A DNA stretch of 64,000 nucleotides from Galactobacter valiniphilus (GTDB lineage Bacteria; Actinomycetota; Actinomycetes; Actinomycetales; Micrococcaceae). A program made the translations under genes and the position numbers. Within the stretch, counting starts at the first letter, position 1. Each line of letters starts with the position of its first letter. The stretch covers positions 62,001-126,000 of the forward strand of contig NZ_QQXK01000002.1 of assembly GCF_003575975.1 (NCBI RefSeq), in the 5' to 3' direction. This document shows positions 59,257 through 64,000 of the stretch, in pieces. The notes under the pieces are model-generated. The model ran no database searches and was not told the origin of the DNA. It saw only the letters and a program-made list of their open reading frames with translations.

Positions 59257-59754
59257 TCAGCGCAGCAGCTGCAGCGGGTGCTCCACGCCCTGGCTCGAGT
59301 AGACGGCGGAGCGGATGCTCGTGATCTCCTCGGCCTTGATCTCCACGGTGAACTCGTGGGGCGCCAGGTCGGCCGTGCAGGCACCTGCACCCTTCGGGTC
59401 GACGAGCTTGATCGTCAGCACGCCGTCGGTCACGGCGGAGGACTCGATCTCCGGCGGGCAGCTCGAGGAGCCATACAGGGTGACCTTGGCGTTCGTCTCG
59501 CCCAGGCTCACGGAGGGCTCGCCCGTCCCCACGGAGGGGCCGGCCGTCGCCGTGGAGGAGGCGGCCGGGCCGGCCGTGGATCCGTCGGAGGCGCTCGGCG
59601 ACGGCGTGGCGGGGACGGCCGAGTGTGGGGCCGCGAGCGAGGAACCGGCGGGAGCGGGAGACACTCCGCTGAGCGAGGAGGGGCCGCACGCGCTGAGCGC
59701 GAGGGCCAGGGCAGAACCGAGCAGGGCAACACCGAGGAGGGGGCGTGTTTTCAT
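59257..59754 (-). CDS. Secreted lipoprotein of unknown function
   Basis: 165 aa from ATG 59754. The signal peptide MKTRPLLGVALLGSALALAL ends in the lipobox LSAC, so Cys22 or so would be lipidated. A Ser/Pro/Thr/Ala-rich linker of about 65 residues leads to a C-terminal beta-rich domain with two cysteines (SSSCPPEIESS and GACTADLAPHEF). No family assigned. It would sit on the outer face of the membrane. Confidence 0.75.
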   Translation of the reverse strand: MKTRPLLGVALLGSALALALSACGPSSLSGVSPAPAGSSLAAPHSAVPATPSPSASDGSTAGPAASSTATAGPSVGTGEPSVSLGETNAKVTLYGSSSCPPEIESSAVTDGVLTIKLVDPKGAGACTADLAPHEFTVEIKAEEITSIRSAVYSSQGVEHPLQLLR

Positions 59755-59860
59755 GCCTCGACGGTAGGCCGCTCCCCCGTCCAAGCGAAAGGGCACGCAA
59801 CGGATCGTGACCGGATGCGCCGCGGGCGCCCAGCAACGCAGGCCCGGGCCCCGGCGAAAC

Positions 59861-60649
59861 TCAGGCCCCCAGGCGCGGCGGATGCTCCGGCGTCTCGGGC
59901 CGCTTGGCCGTGGTATTCGCGTAGAACCATTCGATGTGCTCGCGCAGCAGGTGCGCGGCCTTGTGGTGCTCGCGCCCGCTCACGGCGTCGAAGATGCCTT
60001 GGTGCTGGTGGCGTAGCACGGTCGCGAGCGGCTTCCACTCCTCCTCCGTGGGCACGGCCTCGGAGACCACATCGCCCACGGCGTCCTTGAGCGAGGCCAT
60101 GACGGCGTCCAGCACCGCGTTGCCGGCCAGCTTGGCCAGGAGCACGTGGAAACGCGTGTCGAGCGCCTGGAACTCGTCGCGCGAGAGCGAGACGTCCTCC
60201 ATGGTCTCGAGCAGGTCGGCCGCCTCATGCAGGATCTCCTGGCCGCCGTCGGCCCAGAGGTCAAGGTCCACCACGGTCGCGGCCCACGTCTCCAGGAGCG
60301 CGCGCACCTCCACGATGTCCTCGACGAGCAGCCCGGAGCTCGCCACGTGCAGGCGCAGCATGTTGGAGATGCCCTTGGCGGGGCGCGAGATGAGCACGGC
60401 GCCGGCGCGCGGGCCGGAACCCGTGGCGGTGCGCACGAGGCCCATCACCTCGAGCGTGCGGATGGCGTCGCGCACGCTCGCGCGCGAGATCCCGTGCTCT
60501 TCGGCGAGCGCGCGCTCGCCCGGGAGCTGGTCGCCGATGCGCAACCGGCCGGCCCGCATCTCGCTCTCCACCCAGTCGAGGACGCGCACATAGGCGCGCG
60601 ACGGGGGCGCGAGCTCGCTCTCCGGATCCGGGGCACCTTCGAAGGTCAT
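59861..60649 (-). CDS. GntR-family regulator with FCD domain
   Basis: 262 aa from ATG 60649. Winged helix LPGERALAEEHGISRASVRD (about 42-61), then an all-helical FCD ligand domain (about 98-230) with RALLETWAA and FHVLLAKLAGNAV. FadR/FCD regulators usually sense organic acids. No partner operon is next to it, so the target is unknown. Confidence 0.85.
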   Translation of the reverse strand: MTFEGAPDPESELAPPSRAYVRVLDWVESEMRAGRLRIGDQLPGERALAEEHGISRASVRDAIRTLEVMGLVRTATGSGPRAGAVLISRPAKGISNMLRLHVASSGLLVEDIVEVRALLETWAATVVDLDLWADGGQEILHEAADLLETMEDVSLSRDEFQALDTRFHVLLAKLAGNAVLDAVMASLKDAVGDVVSEAVPTEEEWKPLATVLRHQHQGIFDAVSGREHHKAAHLLREHIEWFYANTTAKRPETPEHPPRLGA

Positions 60650-60724
60650 GCCCCCATCTTGGCCCGTCGGACGCCCCGCGGGCCAAACCACGCCAGGGAG
60701 CGCCGGGAACAGACGCAACAAAAG

Positions 60725-60770
60725 GCCCGACGGCGGGTGCCCACCTCAAGGTGGGCACCCGCCGTCGGGC
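60725..60770. terminator. 46-bp palindrome made of two inverted dispersed motifs
   Basis: Perfect 22-base arms 60725-60746 and 60749-60770 around CA. Each arm starts or ends with GCCCGACGGCGGGTGCCCAC. Confidence 0.75.
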
Positions 60771-60802
60771 GGTGGCTACGTGGCGCTACCGCGCCTGGCG
60801 GC

Positions 60803-61462
60803 TCAGGCCTGCTGGGACGCGGGGCGCCCCATGATCTCGGCCTCGAGGGCCTCGAGCTCGGCGTCGAGCGAGGCGAGCTCGGCCTGATGGGCACCGGCCT
60901 CCTCGCCCGTGGCGATGGCCTGGGCCATGGCGGCGGCGGCGCTTGCCCGGCGCAGCTCGAGCTCGCGGCGGTACTTCTCGTCCTCGGCCCACACGGCCTC
61001 GGCCTCGAGGCGCTTGGCCAGGATGACCTCGGCGCGCTTCTGGTACATGTGCACCGTCAGGTGGGTGATGGCCAGCAGGACGACCGGCGGCATGGCCGCG
61101 ACGAGCGCCGAGACGATGGTGGGGATGCCGGAGTTCGTGGACTCGACCGTGAGGATGGCGTGCACGGAGTTGGCGGCCGTGGAGACGATCGCGCCGAAGA
61201 AGAGCAGCGCCCAGGGGTACCACATGGCGCGGCGGCCGTGGCCGTTGAGGGCGACGATCGCGACGGTGGCGGCGACGATCATGCCGTCAACGATGATGGG
61301 CCAGATCCAGGCGAGGCTCGGGCTGATGCCGGAGCGCTCGGCCAGATCGGTCAGGGCCGCGAAGGAGAGCACGAAGGCGCCGACGGCGATGACGACGGTC
61401 GCGGCGACGGCCGTCCAGAGGACGCCACGGCCTGGCTCGTTGCGGGGCGCAGTGGTGCTCAT
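60803..61462 (-). CDS. DUF2637 membrane protein
   Basis: 219 aa from ATG 61462. Four hydrophobic segments fill residues 15-135 (LSFAALTDLAERSGISPSLA precedes the second), followed by a charged coiled coil of about 80 residues rich in Glu, Ala and Arg. DUF2637 proteins are frequent in actinobacteria and their mobile elements; function unknown. The coiled coil should be cytoplasmic. Confidence 0.75.
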   Translation of the reverse strand: MSTTAPRNEPGRGVLWTAVAATVVIAVGAFVLSFAALTDLAERSGISPSLAWIWPIIVDGMIVAATVAIVALNGHGRRAMWYPWALLFFGAIVSTAANSVHAILTVESTNSGIPTIVSALVAAMPPVVLLAITHLTVHMYQKRAEVILAKRLEAEAVWAEDEKYRRELELRRASAAAAMAQAIATGEEAGAHQAELASLDAELEALEAEIMGRPASQQA

Positions 61463-61661
61463 CGGGGTCTCCGCTTCTCTTGCAAGCGTGCTTCTCGCAC
61501 AACGAGCGCCGCTGAAGCAGTGCGTGCAACAGCGGCGCATGGGGGATAGGCCAAGGTCTCGAAATGATCTCGGCGCGGGTTCCATCGTAGGGCCAGGGGA
61601 ATCGCGAGCCCAGTCATGCGACGTAGCTCACCTTGGTTGTCGCGGGTCAACTATCGGCGTA

Positions 61662-61681
61662 TGGTTGTTCCCAATCAACCA
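61662..61681. promoter_or_regulatory. Possible MarR operator upstream of the MFS gene
   Basis: TGGTTG (61662-61667) and CAACCA (61676-61681) around 8 bases, 54 bases before the ATG. The remaining gap from 61463 to 61734 shows no gene. Confidence 0.4.
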
Positions 61682-61734
61682 ATTTTCGCCGGGGTGACGA
61701 GCCCCGGCTTCCGCTTGTGTCTTGAAAGGACGTC

Positions 61735-63507
61735 ATGACGTCTGCTCCCACGGCGACCGGCTCCAAGCCCGGTTCGTCCATGTCGCACCGACAGGTGCTG
61801 GAGGCGCTCTCCGGTCTCCTCCTCGGCATGTTCGTGTCGATGATCGCCAACACCGTGGTCTCCACGTCGATGCCCACGATCGTCCACGACATCAACGGCA
61901 CCCAGAGTGACTACACCTGGGTCATCACGGCCGCCCTGCTGGCCACGACGGTGTCCACGCCCATCTGGGGCAAGCTCGCCGACCTCATGAACCGCAAGCT
62001 GCTCATGCAGCTCTCGCTCATCATCTTTGTGGCGTCCTCGGCCATCGCTGGCTTCTCCACCTCCCCCGAGATGCTCATCACCATGCGCGTCTTCCAGGGC
62101 CTCGGCGGCGGAGGCATGGCCGCGCTGTCCCAGATCATCATGGCCGACATCATCTCCCCGCGTGATCGCGGCAAGTACATGGGCCTCTTCGGCGCCGTCA
62201 TGGCCGTCGGCACCGTGGGCGGCCCGCTGCTCGGCGGCGTCATCGCCGACCACATGGGCGGCTTCACGCCCGATGGCATGGGCTGGCGCTGGAACTTCTT
62301 CGTGTCCGTGCCCTTCGCGATCGCCGCGCTGATCCTGCTGCAGAAGACTCTGCACCTGCCCAAGCTGGAGAAGCGCAAGGTCTCCATCGACTACATCGGC
62401 ATCGTCCTGCTCGGCTCCGGCGTCTCGCTGCTGCTGATCTGGGTCTCCATGGCCGGTAGCTCCAAGACCTCCTCCTTCGCGTGGGCCTCCCCGCAGACCG
62501 CGTGGATGACCTCCGTCGCCGCCGTCCTGCTGATCGCGTTCGTATTCGTTGAGCTCAAGGTCAAGGAGCCGCTCATCGACATGCACCTCTTCCAGAACCG
62601 CACGTTCACGCTCTCCGTGGTCGCCTCGATCTCCGTGGGCCTGGCCATGTTCGGCTCCTCGGTGTACCTCTCGCAGTACATGATCATGGCCCGTGGCGCC
62701 ACGGCCACGATGGCCGGCATCATGACCATCCCGATGATGGCCGGCCTGCTGGTCATCTCCACCGTGGTGGGCGGCGCGATCACCCGCACGGGCAAGTGGA
62801 AGTCCTACGTCGTCATCGGCTCCGTGCTGCTGACCGGCTCGCTCTTCGCCCTCGGCACCATCCACTACGACACCAACTACTGGCTCGTCGCGATCTACAT
62901 GTTCATCATGGGCGCCGGCGTCGGCATGGTCATGCAGAACCTGGTCCTCGTGGTCCAGAACGCCGTGAACCCACGCGAGATGGGCGTGGCCTCCTCGGCC
63001 GTCACCTTCTTCCGCTCCCTCGGCGGCACGATCGGTGTCTCCTGGCTCGGCGCCATGCTGGCGAACAAGATCCCCAGCCTGCTGGGCGACAAGGAGTGGG
63101 AGCTCAAGTCCGCCATGGGTGAGCTCGCCAAGACCGACCCCTCGGCGCTGGCGGCCTTCACCAAGGAGTACCAGTCCGGCCAGCTGCCGACCCCGGCCTC
63201 CATGCCCGAGATCATCCGACCCATCTTCGAGTGGGTCTACGGCGACGGCATCGCGCACGTCTTCCTGCTGGCCGCTCCCCTGGCCATCGTGACCCTCGTC
63301 GCGGTCATCTTCCTGCCGAACCTGCCCCTCTCGAACCAGACCCGCACCGAGCGCGCCGAGTCCGAGAAGGAGGCGGCCCTGGCCGCCGCCACCGTCGTGG
63401 CGGATGCCGGCGCCGAGCAGCAGGTGCTGGAGGGCACCCAGGCCGAGCCCGCGCCGTCGGGCGCCGGGGACACCACCACGGGTGGACGGCATGGACAGCG
63501 CGACTGA
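61735..63507 (+). CDS. 14-TM MFS exporter (DHA2, EmrB/QacA-like)
   Basis: 590 aa from ATG 61735. Helix 1 LLLGMFVSMIANTVVSTSMP, motif A GKLADLMNRKLLMQ and FQGLGGGGMAALSQIIMADI are typical of the EmrB/QacA group, and 14 hydrophobic segments are visible. The polar tail includes EPAPSGAGD encoded by a CGCCGTCGGGC motif. It overlaps the MarR gene by 17 bases, so pump and regulator are co-expressed. Likely substrates are hydrophobic drugs. Confidence 0.9.
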   Translation: MTSAPTATGSKPGSSMSHRQVLEALSGLLLGMFVSMIANTVVSTSMPTIVHDINGTQSDYTWVITAALLATTVSTPIWGKLADLMNRKLLMQLSLIIFVASSAIAGFSTSPEMLITMRVFQGLGGGGMAALSQIIMADIISPRDRGKYMGLFGAVMAVGTVGGPLLGGVIADHMGGFTPDGMGWRWNFFVSVPFAIAALILLQKTLHLPKLEKRKVSIDYIGIVLLGSGVSLLLIWVSMAGSSKTSSFAWASPQTAWMTSVAAVLLIAFVFVELKVKEPLIDMHLFQNRTFTLSVVASISVGLAMFGSSVYLSQYMIMARGATATMAGIMTIPMMAGLLVISTVVGGAITRTGKWKSYVVIGSVLLTGSLFALGTIHYDTNYWLVAIYMFIMGAGVGMVMQNLVLVVQNAVNPREMGVASSAVTFFRSLGGTIGVSWLGAMLANKIPSLLGDKEWELKSAMGELAKTDPSALAAFTKEYQSGQLPTPASMPEIIRPIFEWVYGDGIAHVFLLAAPLAIVTLVAVIFLPNLPLSNQTRTERAESEKEAALAAATVVADAGAEQQVLEGTQAEPAPSGAGDTTTGGRHGQRD

Positions 63508-64000
63508 TCCCCTGCCCACCGCGCTGAACGCCGCCTGCGCGCCCGGTTCCGCGCGCGCACACGGGGGGATGCCGGCTGAGGGCGAGCAGCTCAGCGAACA
63601 CGATCGCTCCATCCTGGCGGTGGAGCAGGAGTTCGCGAGGATGGTCGCCGGCGCGCGACGCTCCATGCGGGCCCGGGCCATGGCGATGGATCCGAGCCTG
63701 CTCCCCTTCGACTTCAAGGTGGTCGGGGCCCTCTGGCACCACGACGCGCACCTGCCGGAGCACCGCGGGGTCACCTCCCGCGAGCTGACGGACCTGCTGG
63801 AGACCGACAAGTCGATGGTCTCCCGCTCCATCAAGCGGCTCGAGGAGATCGGCTTTGTCCTGCGAGAGCAGGACCCACACGACGCGCGGGCCCAGCTCAT
63901 CCGCCTCTCCTCGGACGCGGCCGAGCGCTACGCCGCCACGAGCCACAAGCAGCGCATGGAGGTCCAGGAACGCCTGCGCTCCTGGAACGTTGAGCAGGTG
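63491..64000 (+). CDS. MarR-family regulator (3' partial)
   Basis: The frame from ATG 63491 is open to the window end, 170 codons so far. A 50-residue tail precedes a winged helix: VTSRELTDLLETDKSMVSRS then IKRLEEIGFVLREQDPHDAR. It overlaps the upstream MFS gene by 17 bases and should control it. The end lies outside the window. Confidence 0.85.
   Translation, partial: MDSATDPLPTALNAACAPGSARAHGGMPAEGEQLSEHDRSILAVEQEFARMVAGARRSMRARAMAMDPSLLPFDFKVVGALWHHDAHLPEHRGVTSRELTDLLETDKSMVSRSIKRLEEIGFVLREQDPHDARAQLIRLSSDAAERYAATSHKQRMEVQERLRSWNVEQV

Overview
The window is high-GC actinobacterial chromosome, most likely Micrococcales and probably Micrococcaceae. The reasons are the strong GC bias, the GTG starts, an actinobacterial gene set (DUF4190, DUF2637, an AbiEi/DUF559-type protein, an HTTM/DUF5819 pair, an Lrp-type regulator beside ald) and many long-stem hairpins at gene ends. 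The genus is inferred from gene content and is not proven.

Left host segment (1-17.8 kb). A C-terminal fragment of a heptad-repeat membrane protein is followed by an MFS gene broken by an in-frame TGA and a DUF4190 protein. Next is a proline-utilisation locus: putA (-), a divergent LysR regulator, and putP behind a Crp-like box. Then come a TIGR01777 epimerase, a CPA1 Na+/H+ antiporter, an Orn/Lys/Arg-decarboxylase-fold enzyme behind a TetR-type operator, a DUF5996 protein fused to a UBP zinc finger, a small membrane protein, a decayed acetyltransferase and an intact one.

Genomic island (about 17.86-30.72 kb). The island sits between a tRNA-Ala(GGC) gene and that gene's own terminator. It carries a seven-gene, head-to-tail overlapping minus-strand operon (TIGR04255 protein, HTH protein, unknown 237-aa protein, HsdM, HsdS, HsdR, ApeA-like HEPN protein), a zinc-ribbon protein, a small protein and a large serine recombinase. 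The recombinase reading frame crosses the attachment site into antisense tRNA. The operon looks like a composite anti-phage module, and its first three members have no assigned function.

Right host segment (30.7-64 kb). In order: a second identical tRNA-Ala(GGC), an AI-2E family transporter, a TetR regulator divergent from an amidohydrolase and APC permease pair, a TetR regulator divergent from a 14-TM MFS pump, an HTTM and DUF5819 pair, an FAD oxidoreductase, panB and an SDR facing panC, tRNA-Ala(CGC), an excisionase-type HTH protein, an Lrp regulator and ald, a YeiH exporter with a YeiE-like LysR, an AbiEi-like gene flanked by inverted palindromes, two MFS genes with a MarR regulator, a Rieske ferredoxin and its reductase, a NUDIX hydrolase, a lipoprotein, a GntR regulator, a DUF2637 protein, and an MFS gene overlapping a truncated MarR gene.

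Two signals span the host DNA. First, the 11-mer GCMCGACGGCG occurs 22 times, 18 of them between genes and often as inverted pairs in terminators, but never inside the island; this looks like an uptake-type or other dispersed signal sequence. Second, long perfect palindromes recur at gene ends, and some are homologous to each other.
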